8,391 nucleotides of DNA from an uncultured Saprospiraceae bacterium (GTDB lineage Bacteria; Bacteroidota; Bacteroidia; Chitinophagales; Saprospiraceae): contig CALHKJ010000070.1 of assembly GCA_938033975.1 (NCBI GenBank), positions 1 to 8,391 on the forward strand. The letters are read 5' to 3'. Below, in pieces: positions 1-6,809 of the stretch. Both the position numbers and the translations under genes were made by a program. Every line of letters starts with the position of its first letter. Position 1 is the first letter of the stretch. Below the pieces are notes generated by a model. The model saw nothing but the letters and a program-made list of their open reading frames with translations. It was not told the DNA's origin and did not search any database.

Positions 1-1
1 T

Positions 2-1621
2 GCTTTCTTTGTTAATAACAGAGACGGTAGTTTTACACCAAACACAGCATTCTACGGCTTAGAGATTCCGGACTTTACTTTTGGTGCAAACTTTCTTGAT
101 CTCGATTGTGATTCTGATTTAGACTTATTTGTTGTCAGACATGGTCTCATGATGAATGGTACAACTCTTGATTCTTATTTTGAATTGGATCCTGAAGTAT
201 TTATCAATGAAGAAGTTGGTGTTCCAAGCACTTCAATTATCTCAGGGGACTTTAATGGAGACGGATATCCGGACTTGGTAGGAAATAAAAACCTAGGCAC
301 GATTCTTTATCAAAACAATGTTCAGAAAAATAACTGGTTGACTATAAAAGCAAGAGGTACAGTATCAAATTACTTTGCTGTAGGTACTAGACTGATTCTT
401 GAATCAGACGGTAAGGAAATAATTCGGCACATACAATGTGGTCAAGATTTTAGTTCGCAACAAAGTTATACTCAGTTTTTTGGATTGGCTGAAGATAAGT
501 TAGTAGAAAAACTAACAATCACCTGGCCCAATGGATTGACTGAAGAATACTTTGACCTAGAAGCAAACACTCACTATAACTTTACAGAAGGAGAAGGCTA
601 TGACATTAAATTCAAATACACTGGCTTCAGTAAAGTTTCCCCTTGCGACAGCATCAGCCCTACTATCATTTCTGCTCAAGGCAAAAATGTTCCGTTTGCT
701 TACAAACTCTATGATGATCAAAATATAATTATTGGAGAAGGTGAACTGGAAGATCAATTTCAGAAAGATACCATCAACCTAGATGCTGGCAACTATAGAA
801 TACAATTAACTGATCAAGACAATACTGAAATAAGGAAAGAATTTTTGGTTATCAAAAAAGAATTTGAGTTTGACATTCAGTTATTAGATTTAGAAAAGGT
901 AGGATTTGATTGTGATGGAACTAGGCAACTCTATGATTTAGTCTTCCAGATTGATGGATATTATCAATCACATGATTTTGATCCGGGAATTGCATGGGCA
1001 GAACCAGAATCCACTGAAATGGATACACTTTCATTTTCTGGTATATACATTGATCCTGATGAATATAAATTAAATATTGAAACCGGCTGCGGTACTTTTG
1101 AGTATCCATTTACAATAGAAGCTCAACCAGAAAACTTTGGACTCATTGCCGACATAGAAAATGCATCTGGACCAGAAGAGTCTGATGGCTCTGCCATTGC
1201 TCAGCCAAGTTTTGGAATAGAGCCATACCACTATACCTGGTATAATTCCAATGGATGGATCTTTTCAAATGAAGCATCTGTTGATTCTTTGACTACAGGT
1301 TGGTACAGATTGCGGGTTACAGACAGCATGGACTGCAGACGAAGTCTAGATGTAATAATTGATTTTAGTTCTAAGATTAATAATCAAAGTAATTATAAAA
1401 TCACAATATCACCCAACCCCACTATTGACTTTATTCTAATTGAATCTGAAGTTCATTTAGATAAGTTGAAACTCTACAATGAACAAGGGCAATTTATAAG
1501 ACAGCTTAAAAACATTTACGGAAGTGAAAGAATAGATGTAAGTGATCTGAGTGCTGGCATTTATTTCTACAGTTATGATCTTGAAGGAATCGTATATACA
1601 GGAAAAATTATAATAAACTAA
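2..1621 (+). CDS. Secreted FG-GAP/VCBS and ASPIC/UnbV domain protein with T9SS C-terminal sorting domain (5' end missing)
   Basis: This is a partial gene: the frame is open from base 2, so the ATG at 149 is internal and the true start is off the left edge. The visible part is 539 residues. Two FG-GAP/VCBS calcium-binding-type motifs are seen, LDLDCDSDLDLFV near residues 32-44 and GDFNGDGYPDLVG near 82-94. An ASPIC/UnbV domain follows at about 110-200 (NNWLTIKARG, FGLAEDK, TITWPNG). Next come Ig/SprB-like modules at about 215-450; the last (PYHYTWYNSN, then GWYRLRVTDSMDC) matches the SprB repeat pattern. The last ~75 residues (ISPNPT, LKLYNEQGQ, DVSDLSAGIYFY, GKIIIN) form a type A T9SS sorting domain. 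It should therefore be exported to the cell surface or medium, with the tail removed. The FG-GAP part probably folds as a beta-propeller used in adhesion or ligand binding; the real substrate is unknown. It converges on the next gene with only 4 bases between the stop codons. Confidence 0.9.
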   Translation, partial: AFFVNNRDGSFTPNTAFYGLEIPDFTFGANFLDLDCDSDLDLFVVRHGLMMNGTTLDSYFELDPEVFINEEVGVPSTSIISGDFNGDGYPDLVGNKNLGTILYQNNVQKNNWLTIKARGTVSNYFAVGTRLILESDGKEIIRHIQCGQDFSSQQSYTQFFGLAEDKLVEKLTITWPNGLTEEYFDLEANTHYNFTEGEGYDIKFKYTGFSKVSPCDSISPTIISAQGKNVPFAYKLYDDQNIIIGEGELEDQFQKDTINLDAGNYRIQLTDQDNTEIRKEFLVIKKEFEFDIQLLDLEKVGFDCDGTRQLYDLVFQIDGYYQSHDFDPGIAWAEPESTEMDTLSFSGIYIDPDEYKLNIETGCGTFEYPFTIEAQPENFGLIADIENASGPEESDGSAIAQPSFGIEPYHYTWYNSNGWIFSNEASVDSLTTGWYRLRVTDSMDCRRSLDVIIDFSSKINNQSNYKITISPNPTIDFILIESEVHLDKLKLYNEQGQFIRQLKNIYGSERIDVSDLSAGIYFYSYDLEGIVYTGKIIIN

Positions 1622-1625
1622 TTTA

Positions 1626-2120
1626 TTATTTCCGAGGTCCTCTCTGAATAGGGAAAAAGATATCTGGTACCTCTTTTAGAAAAGCATTATAACTACTAAG
1701 TTGTTCATCATTCAAAATGCCTTTTATATCATTGAAATGAATCTGATGAATATTTTCGATCTTAATATTTTCTACTGCGATTAAACTATCTAATGATTTG
1801 ATTTTTGTTTGATCAGCAGCAACAACACTTGAGTAATATTCCTTTCTAAGCTCAAATATTTTTTTGCTTGACTTCCTCATGGCCTCACGATGGTGATCAA
1901 TCAAAACTTGAAACTTTTTTGTCTGACCTTCATCCATTTTTAATTTTTGCACAACAATTTCTTTTGGCCTATCGACTTCTCCACCAGGTGGTCCCCAGTG
2001 TGGTCCATGCTCCTTAGGTCCTCTCCCATCAGGCCGACCCATAATCAAAGCAGCAATGAGAATAAGATTTGAAAACATCAATGCAATCATTCCATACTTG
2101 AAAAAGTTTAGTCTGCTCAT
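1626..2120 (-). CDS. Membrane-anchored periplasmic Spy/CpxP/CnrX-like protein (putative metal or envelope-stress sensor)
   Basis: The protein has 164 residues. An N-terminal hydrophobic helix at about 10-27 acts as a membrane anchor or uncleaved signal. It is followed by a Gly/Pro-rich linker with H38 and H41 (EHGPHWGPPGG) and a charged, mostly helical domain at about 50-150. Two degenerate LTxxQ-type motifs typical of the Spy/CpxP/metal-resistance superfamily are visible: LKMDEGQ at 60-66 and LNDEQ at 136-140. Histidines occur in pairs (38/41, 76/77, 125/128), which suggests metal binding, as in CnrX. The gene is last in an operon after an ECF sigma factor and a small membrane protein, and its ATG overlaps the stop of that small gene (ATGA at 2120-2117), so the two are probably translationally coupled. 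I infer that it senses a periplasmic signal and sets the activity of the anti-sigma protein. A chaperone role like Spy is the alternative. Family placement is fairly sure; the ligand is not. Confidence 0.75.
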   Translation of the reverse strand: MSRLNFFKYGMIALMFSNLILIAALIMGRPDGRGPKEHGPHWGPPGGEVDRPKEIVVQKLKMDEGQTKKFQVLIDHHREAMRKSSKKIFELRKEYYSSVVAADQTKIKSLDSLIAVENIKIENIHQIHFNDIKGILNDEQLSSYNAFLKEVPDIFFPIQRGPRK

Positions 2121-2383
2121 TCGTATATGAAATTATTAGTTACTTGATAGGCATCAGCCAATGATGAACTTTCAATTGATGACCTAACTTCCTTATTGAC
2201 AAAAAAGTCTCTACACAAGTATAGCTCGAAACAAATCAAAACAACAAAAATGGCAATAGAAGCTTTTACCCAATTAATGGATATAAATTTTAGCTCATCC
2301 ACTTTGGATATGACATTTGCTAAAATATCATCAGGAGCTTTCACCCTTGCTATTTTGTTTAATATGTCTAAATTTTTTTCCAC
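2117..2383 (-). CDS. Small single-pass membrane protein, probable anti-sigma factor (CnrY-like position)
   Basis: The protein has 88 residues and I do not recognise it by sequence. Topology is clear: a charged N-terminal part of about 37 residues (cytoplasmic by inference), one hydrophobic helix at about 41-57 (ASIAIFVVLICFELYLC), and a short polar tail of about 30 residues outside the membrane. Its place directly after an ECF sigma gene and overlapping a Spy/CnrX-like gene is what one expects of a small anti-sigma factor such as CnrY, with the N-terminal segment binding sigma. The start is GTG at 2383; there is no other Met in the protein. This frame is the same as that of the sigma gene: the sigma TAA is followed by five sense codons and then the GTG. 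No zinc-binding HxxxCxxC anti-sigma motif is present. The gene is probably real because it is fully spaced in the operon, but the function is inferred from context. Confidence 0.65.
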   Translation of the reverse strand: MEKNLDILNKIARVKAPDDILANVISKVDELKFISINWVKASIAIFVVLICFELYLCRDFFVNKEVRSSIESSSLADAYQVTNNFIYE

Positions 2384-2398
2384 TAGTATTATGACGAT

Positions 2399-2929
2399 TT
2401 ATAGTTTAGATTCCCTCGCTTCATCTAAAATTAACCATAATTTTTTCTTTGCTCTATGAAAAAGTGATTCCAATGCCTTTGGTGAGATATCCATCACCTT
2501 AGCTGCCTCATTCTGACTTAGTCCTTCAATTTTTAGCAAAACAATAGCTGTTCTTTGTTTCTCATTCAATTGCTCTATGGCAGCAAAGATTTCTTCAATT
2601 GCTTCTTTTTGCTCAAGCAAAACTCCAGGATGTTGAAAATCTTGGATTTTATTAAATACTGCTGGATCAGAAAGGTCTTTAGTATTCTGTTGTACCTGTC
2701 GTTTAATAGTCTTCTTGGCTTTGATAAAATCAAGGCAAGTATTGATTGTCATCCTATAAATCCAGGTTTTAATACTAGACCTTCCTTCAAACTTCGATAA
2801 GTTCTTGTGAACTTTTACGAAAACATCTTGGGTAATCTCTTTGGAATCTTCTTCATTATAGACATAGTGAAGTGATAGGTTGTAGACCATGTCAACATGT
2901 TGGTGATATAGCTCTTCGAATATTATCAA
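2399..2929 (-). CDS. ECF (group 4) sigma-70 family RNA polymerase sigma factor
   Basis: The protein has 176 residues, normal for an ECF sigma factor. Region 2 spans about 3-73: FEELYHQHVDMVYNLSL, then the conserved EEDSKEITQDVFVKV (27-40) and the -10 recognition stretch with FEGRSSIKTWIYRM (47-60), NTCLDFIKAKK (63-73). A linker follows, then region 4 at about 112-165 (IEQLNEKQRTAIVLLKIEGLS, then the helix-turn-helix NEAAKVMDISPKALESLFHRAKKKL). There is no extra C-terminal domain. The start is TTG at 2929: no ATG lies between it and the in-frame upstream TAG (2959-2957), and starting at the first internal Met (residue 14) would remove conserved region 2.1. It is the first gene of an operon with the small membrane protein and the Spy/CnrX-like protein, which probably hold it inactive until an envelope signal arrives. 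ECF factors usually activate their own operon, but I could not identify the promoter. Confidence 0.93.
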   Translation of the reverse strand: MIIFEELYHQHVDMVYNLSLHYVYNEEDSKEITQDVFVKVHKNLSKFEGRSSIKTWIYRMTINTCLDFIKAKKTIKRQVQQNTKDLSDPAVFNKIQDFQHPGVLLEQKEAIEEIFAAIEQLNEKQRTAIVLLKIEGLSQNEAAKVMDISPKALESLFHRAKKKLWLILDEARESKL

Positions 2930-3254
2930 TTTGAAACAAAGAATATGACCGAACTGCTAATTTGGGTTATAAAGTCGATTTTGATCACCTTTTGTTGTTT
3001 TAAATTATGATTGGATAATCATTATAAAAACAACTGAACATTAAAAAGACCTACCCAATTACCACAAAAAGAACTACAAAACTTCAAACAGAAAGGCTTT
3101 TTTTGTATGATTAGGGCTAAAATACCTAAGTATTATAGGCATTATCAGTAAATAAGACATCGAAATGAACTATTACTGAAAAAGGTTCGTTAAGTTTGTT
3201 GTAGAATTGCCACTAAGGCATTTCACATTTTTTTTAATTTTTATATTTTTTATA
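2930..3254. other. Divergent intergenic region between the sigma operon and the cold-shock gene
   Basis: About 325 bases with no credible gene. It must hold the promoter of the sigma operon (leftward) and that of the cold-shock gene (rightward). On the plus strand a TAAGTTTG element lies at 3191-3198, and the final 34 bases before the cold-shock ATG are a U-rich leader. On the minus strand I found no TAnnTTTG match, which is compatible with an ECF-specific autoregulated promoter but does not prove it. A T-run at 3098-3104 has no stem before it and is not a terminator. Confidence 0.6.
3191..3198 (+). promoter_or_regulatory. Possible Bacteroidota -7 promoter element of the cold-shock gene
   Basis: TAAGTTTG matches the TAnnTTTG consensus of the primary sigma factor of Bacteroidota. 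It lies 56 bases before the cold-shock ATG, which would give an mRNA leader of roughly 50 bases. No TTG or TTTG was seen 17-23 bases upstream for the -33 element, so the call rests on one half-site. Confidence 0.35.
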
Positions 3255-3449
3255 ATGAGTAACGGTACAGTTAAATTTTTCAACGAAGGAAAAGGTTATG
3301 GATTCATCACACCAGATGATGGAGGAAAAGACGTTTTTGTTCACATTAATGGCCTAAATGGCATCAGAATTAACGAAGGAGACAAAGTTTCTTACGAAGT
3401 TGAAGAAGGACAAAAAGGATTAAATGCAGTAAACGTATCTTTGATATAA
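3255..3449 (+). CDS. Cold-shock domain protein (CspA family RNA chaperone)
   Basis: The protein has 64 residues, one OB-fold cold-shock domain and nothing else. It begins MSNGTVKFFNEGKGYGFITP and carries RNP1 (KGYGFI, residues 13-18) and RNP2 (VFVHI, 27-31), the aromatic and basic faces that bind single-stranded RNA or DNA. The C-terminal half (GDKVSYEVEEGQKGLNAVNV) is also typical. Such proteins melt mRNA structure and act in cold adaptation or as general RNA chaperones. The ATG at 3255 is chosen because it gives the standard family N-terminus; the reading frame stays open upstream to a TTG at 3207, but that would add 16 hydrophobic residues encoded by the U-rich leader. The gene stands alone, with its own leader and a strong terminator at 3476-3506, so it is probably a single-gene transcript. 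Whether it is cold-induced cannot be seen. Confidence 0.95.
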   Translation: MSNGTVKFFNEGKGYGFITPDDGGKDVFVHINGLNGIRINEGDKVSYEVEEGQKGLNAVNVSLI

Positions 3450-3475
3450 TTACCATTTAACTTTAAAATTATATC

Positions 3476-3506
3476 GGCCCTACATTCATTTGTAGGGCCT
3501 TTTTTT
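3476..3506 (+). terminator. Rho-independent terminator of the cold-shock gene
   Basis: A perfect 9-bp stem, GGCCCTACA (3476-3484) with TGTAGGGCC (3491-3499), encloses a TTCATT loop and is followed directly by seven T (3500-3506). It lies 26 bases after the cold-shock stop. The minus-strand side has no T-run right after the stem, so it should act mainly rightward, although the hairpin also lies 30 bases past the stop of the converging MFS gene. Confidence 0.93.
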
Positions 3507-3536
3507 ATGCCAAGCTCTGAGATCAAGATTCAGTTT

Positions 3537-4712
3537 TCAATTAGTTTTTTGCCTCAAATGCATCAACAAACCAAAGGCAGGCCCAATAGCCAGAATACAA
3601 AATAAATAAATTGACTCTGTTTGCTGAAATAAGCCGTTGATCAATTGAATGCTCAAAATTGTGATAAAAAATCCAATACAATTAACAATGGTCAATGCAG
3701 TCGCTTTCAATTCGACTGGCGCACTATGAGCCACGAGAGTTGAGAACAAAGGTGAGTCTGCAATCACAACCATAGCCCAAAAGAAGAGAAATAGAATAAA
3801 AATGCTTACAGATTTTAAAGCAAATACGAAAGGGAATAAAATACAACAACAACCAGACAAGAGTAATGCCGTGTAGGCGATGTGTTTATTGCTTGTGCTT
3901 TGCGCTAGATATCCAGCTAGCACACAGGCGATTCCTCCAATTCCGATAATTAAAAAGGACAATAGTGGAATATTTAAATCTGTACCCAAATTATTGTTCT
4001 GAAACATGCTGAGCATGATAGGAACAAATGCCCAAAATGTATAGAGCTCCCACATGTGTCCAAAATATCCAAATGCTGCTGTGCGAAAATCATCTTTTCT
4101 AAAAACATCTCTTACTCCTGATAAATTTATTTTAAGACTAGGTTTTCGAAATGGACCATCAGGAATCAAAAGCCGCATCATGATTCCTCCTACTGCAGCA
4201 ATTATGGAAGTACTTATAAACACATACTCCCAAGGATGCTCCCCTATTGTTTCTTTAAGCAAATGTGGAAAGGCAGTTCCTAATACAAGAGCTCCCACTA
4301 AAAAACCAAGAGATTTACCAAGCCCTGCGTCGTAATAATCAGAAGCAATCTTCATCCCAACTGGATATATTCCTGCTAGGAAAAAACCAGTAAAAAATCT
4401 GAATACAAGAATCGAATAGATTGTGTTACCACTCCAAATAATGGCAATATTAAACAATGAGCCGAGCAATGCACAATAGAAAAATACCTTTGAAGGAGAA
4501 TATCTGTCTGCAATAGACAAGATCGCAAAAATCAATGTCCCTATAATAAATCCAAACTGAACAGATGAAGTAAGATGACCGAGAGCCATTTCATTTAGCC
4601 CAAAATTTTGAATCAACTCATTGATTACTCCATTACATGCAAACCAAAGAGAGGTGCAACAAAGCTGTGCAATGACAATAACAGGAAGCACATATCTAGG
4701 AACAGTTTTCAA
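3537..4712 (-). CDS. Major facilitator superfamily (MFS) transporter, substrate unknown
   Basis: The protein has 391 residues, the usual size of a 12-helix MFS carrier in the inner membrane. Hydrophobic segments alternate along the whole length, with a longer polar loop at about 186-210 between the two six-helix halves. A motif-A-like loop is seen between helices 2 and 3 (SIADRYSPSKVFF, about 66-78). Helix 4 has RFFTGFFLAGIYPVGMKIAS (105-124), helix 7 begins FGYFGHMWELYTFWAFVP (214-231), and an acidic residue lies within a helix at ADSPLF (318-323), a possible proton- or substrate-coupling site. No family-specific signature lets me name the substrate. The start is TTG at 4712: the in-frame upstream stop is TAG at 4733-4731, no ATG lies between, and this start places about seven polar residues before helix 1. 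It is monocistronic as far as the window shows. Confidence 0.88.
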   Translation of the reverse strand: MKTVPRYVLPVIVIAQLCCTSLWFACNGVINELIQNFGLNEMALGHLTSSVQFGFIIGTLIFAILSIADRYSPSKVFFYCALLGSLFNIAIIWSGNTIYSILVFRFFTGFFLAGIYPVGMKIASDYYDAGLGKSLGFLVGALVLGTAFPHLLKETIGEHPWEYVFISTSIIAAVGGIMMRLLIPDGPFRKPSLKINLSGVRDVFRKDDFRTAAFGYFGHMWELYTFWAFVPIMLSMFQNNNLGTDLNIPLLSFLIIGIGGIACVLAGYLAQSTSNKHIAYTALLLSGCCCILFPFVFALKSVSIFILFLFFWAMVVIADSPLFSTLVAHSAPVELKATALTIVNCIGFFITILSIQLINGLFQQTESIYLFCILAIGPAFGLLMHLRQKTN

Positions 4713-5036
4713 ATTAATTTTTTGATTGATCTATTACATTCAAATAGCTGTTCCCAAATTACAGCTTTCTTATTAAGTATATGAAGACACTTAAAAATAC
4801 TATCTCAAATCATTGAAAACTCCCTTTGAATAAGAACACATTGCAGTGATTATCTCCTCTCTTATAGGACCAACAATACTCGCATATATTCCCAATCTTT
4901 TGTTTACTTACAAAATTGCTTCAAAAGTAATACTGGCAAACTAAGGATTATTTGAAAACAAACTTGTACGAGTATTTGTCTCATCATTGGCTCTATTTAA
5001 TAGAGATTCTACTTCTTAATTATTTTTGATGAGTCC
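4713..5036. other. Intergenic region between the kinase operon and the MFS gene
   Basis: About 324 bases without a supportable gene; the longest ATG reading frames are about a dozen codons. It must contain the end of the leftward kinase operon and the promoter of the MFS gene. The only structured element seen is the nested inverted repeat at 4980-5033 just after the kinase stop. A lone TACTTTTG on the minus strand (4929-4922) resembles a -7 element but lacks a -33 partner at proper spacing. Confidence 0.55.
4980..5033 (-). repeat. Nested inverted repeat just after the hybrid kinase gene
   Basis: On the plus strand CTCATCA (4980-4986) pairs with TGATGAG (5027-5033), and between them CTCTAT-TTA-ATAGAG (4991-5005) forms a second hairpin. 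The outer arm begins 3 bases after the kinase stop. There is no U-run after the structure in the direction of transcription, so it is not a canonical terminator. It may stabilise or end the 3' end of the operon mRNA. Confidence 0.35.
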
Positions 5037-6800
5037 TTATTTTACCCCGAACAAGTCCTTATGAGAGCTATAAAGTTTAATCTTTTGAAACAGAACTTCT
5101 GGTTCAAAAGGCTTGCACAAATAGTCATTCATGCCAGCATGCAGAACTCTATCAGTAATATCAGAAGACACAGAAGCAGACAAGGCTATAAGTGGTAAAT
5201 TTTTATAATATTCATCATCTATCAATCTTACTTCCTTGGCGACAGCAAATCCATCCTTGATGGGCATCTGTAAATCTAAAAGAACTAAATCGTATTTATT
5301 TTTTTTGATTTGTTCTAATGCTTGTTCACCATCCTTGGCATCATCATATTTTACATTCCACTTGTTGAGAAACTGTTTGACTACAATGAGATTAATTTCA
5401 TTATCATCCACAACCAGAAGCTTCACACCATCAAGCTTAAAGTCGGATATATTAGCCTGTGCAACTTCAGTTCTTTTAGCATTAGAAACAATTTCAAATT
5501 CTAAATCAAAGAAGAACTTTGTTCCCTTTCCTAATTTGCTCTCCACTTTTATCTCACTTGATTGATGCTCAATTAGCTTTTTGCAAATTGCCAAACCCAA
5601 ACCAGTCCCTCCAAATTTTTTGGTAGTATCACTTTCTGCTTGAGTAAATCTATCAAAAATCATATGTAATTTATCTTCTGCAATTCCAATTCCAGTATCA
5701 GTAATTGAGAAATTTATTTTAGCCTTAGATTCAGTTTGCTCCACAAGCCTAAGGTCAACATCAATAGAACCATTGTTGGTAAATTTTATCGCATTATTTA
5801 TGAGGTTTGTCAAAACTTGAGATAGCCGATGACTATCTCCTTTTACAAATTGAGGTATCGCTTCATCAATAGAGACATTTAACTTTAATCCTTTCTCTTC
5901 TGCACTGAAAGACATTGAGTTAATTGTTTGAGTTAGTTCTTTTAAAATATCAAAGGCACTATTGTCAAACTTTAATTTACCTGAACTAAGTTTGTTATAA
6001 TCTAAAATATCATTGATCAAATGTAATAAGTGGGTAGAAGAGTACTTTAATGTCTTTAAGTTTTCAAGCTGTTCTTGTTTTGGATCTTCCATCAAAAGAA
6101 TATTACTAATTGCAATTACTGCATTTAGTGGTGTTCTAATTTCATGGGACATTGTAGACAAGAACCTACTTTTGGAATTGTTTGCTTTTATTAATTTATT
6201 TTCTGTCTCCTTTAAGGAAGTAACATCTACAAGTGAGGCTATTGCCCCAGCAATTTCCCCATCTGGATTATGAATCATTTTGGCAGAAAGTTCCCACCAT
6301 TTAACTTCCTTTGCCTTATTGTATCTACTGAATACAGTTTTAAATTTGGAGAAATCCTTATTCAGAATTTTTTCATTCAAATCAAGGTCAAAGTTTTTTA
6401 TTTGAGGTGTAAAGTCTAAGTAGCTCTTACCAATACTTTCTTCATGGGATTCTTCAGCAAATTTTATCCAAGCCGGATTCAAATAGGTAAAGTTTCCATT
6501 TTCATCCATTTCAATAATAATATCAGTTACATTATTAACGACTTTCAACAAGGAAGTCTTTGCTTCTTTAGCTTCTTTACTCCGTAAGGTATTTTCTGTT
6601 TTTAATCGCTCATTAGCTTTGTATAATTCATTGGAGTTAACTTCAAGAACATTTTCCAAATGTTTAAGATCGTTGTCAAATGATTTGTATGCACTATCTA
6701 TAGATTTTAAAAAAGGAAGAATTGATTCAATCTGCTCATCGCTAAGATTAGCTTTCTTAATTTGTCTTCGTAACAATCTATGGGTATTTTCAGCGTGCAT
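5037..6800 (-). CDS. Soluble PAS-containing hybrid histidine kinase (FIST-associated, NahK-like)
   Basis: The protein has 587 residues and no membrane segment, so it is cytoplasmic. In order: an N-terminal helical module (1-80; RLLRRQIKK at 8-16, then coiled coil) of a type often seen in kinases paired with FIST proteins; one PAS domain (about 85-197); a HisKA domain with the phosphorylated H219 (FLSTMSHEIRTPLN); a HATPase_c domain with the N box (NLINNAIKF, 332-340), G1 (DTGIGI, 368-373), F box (FDRF, 382-385) and G2 (GGTGLGL, 397-403); and a C-terminal receiver (about 457-575) with acidic pair D465/D466, phospho-acceptor D509 (LLDLQMP), S541 and K563. All catalytic residues are present. It has no Hpt domain, which fits the separate Hpt gene two genes upstream. 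Its ATG is 9 bases after the FIST stop, so the pair is co-transcribed and the FIST protein is the likely input. Last gene of the operon. Confidence 0.95.
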   Translation of the reverse strand: MHAENTHRLLRRQIKKANLSDEQIESILPFLKSIDSAYKSFDNDLKHLENVLEVNSNELYKANERLKTENTLRSKEAKEAKTSLLKVVNNVTDIIIEMDENGNFTYLNPAWIKFAEESHEESIGKSYLDFTPQIKNFDLDLNEKILNKDFSKFKTVFSRYNKAKEVKWWELSAKMIHNPDGEIAGAIASLVDVTSLKETENKLIKANNSKSRFLSTMSHEIRTPLNAVIAISNILLMEDPKQEQLENLKTLKYSSTHLLHLINDILDYNKLSSGKLKFDNSAFDILKELTQTINSMSFSAEEKGLKLNVSIDEAIPQFVKGDSHRLSQVLTNLINNAIKFTNNGSIDVDLRLVEQTESKAKINFSITDTGIGIAEDKLHMIFDRFTQAESDTTKKFGGTGLGLAICKKLIEHQSSEIKVESKLGKGTKFFFDLEFEIVSNAKRTEVAQANISDFKLDGVKLLVVDDNEINLIVVKQFLNKWNVKYDDAKDGEQALEQIKKNKYDLVLLDLQMPIKDGFAVAKEVRLIDDEYYKNLPLIALSASVSSDITDRVLHAGMNDYLCKPFEPEVLFQKIKLYSSHKDLFGVK

Positions 6801-6809
6801 CTTTTGTAT

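Noticed and set aside
149..1621. A complete gene starting at the ATG at base 149
   Set aside because: The same frame is open back to base 2 and encodes an FG-GAP motif there (DLDCDSDLDL), so the ATG is internal and the gene is cut by the window edge.
2196..2800. Plus-strand reading frames opposite the sigma and anti-sigma genes
   Set aside because: They are antisense shadows without recognisable domains, overlapping a well-supported ECF sigma gene and its operon partner.
3091..3104. T-run near 3098-3104 as a terminator
   Set aside because: No stem precedes the T-run on either strand and no gene ends nearby.
3207..3254. N-terminal extension of the cold-shock protein from a TTG at 3207, resembling a hydrophobic signal
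   Set aside because: The extra 16 residues come from the U-rich leader, which translates as Phe/Ile/Leu by composition; the ATG at 3255 gives the exact family N-terminus.
4054..4335. Plus-strand reading frame of 93 codons inside the MFS gene
   Set aside because: It lies fully opposite a clear MFS coding region and shows no family features of its own.
4922..4929. TACTTTTG on the minus strand as a -7 promoter element of the MFS gene
   Set aside because: The nearest TTTG upstream is 29 bases away, too far for a -33 element, and the site is about 210 bases from the start codon; likely chance in AT-rich DNA.
4875..4976. Inverted repeat AATACTCG (4875-4882) and CGAGTATT (4969-4976)
   Set aside because: Eight-base arms separated by over 80 bases, with no supporting context; expected by chance.
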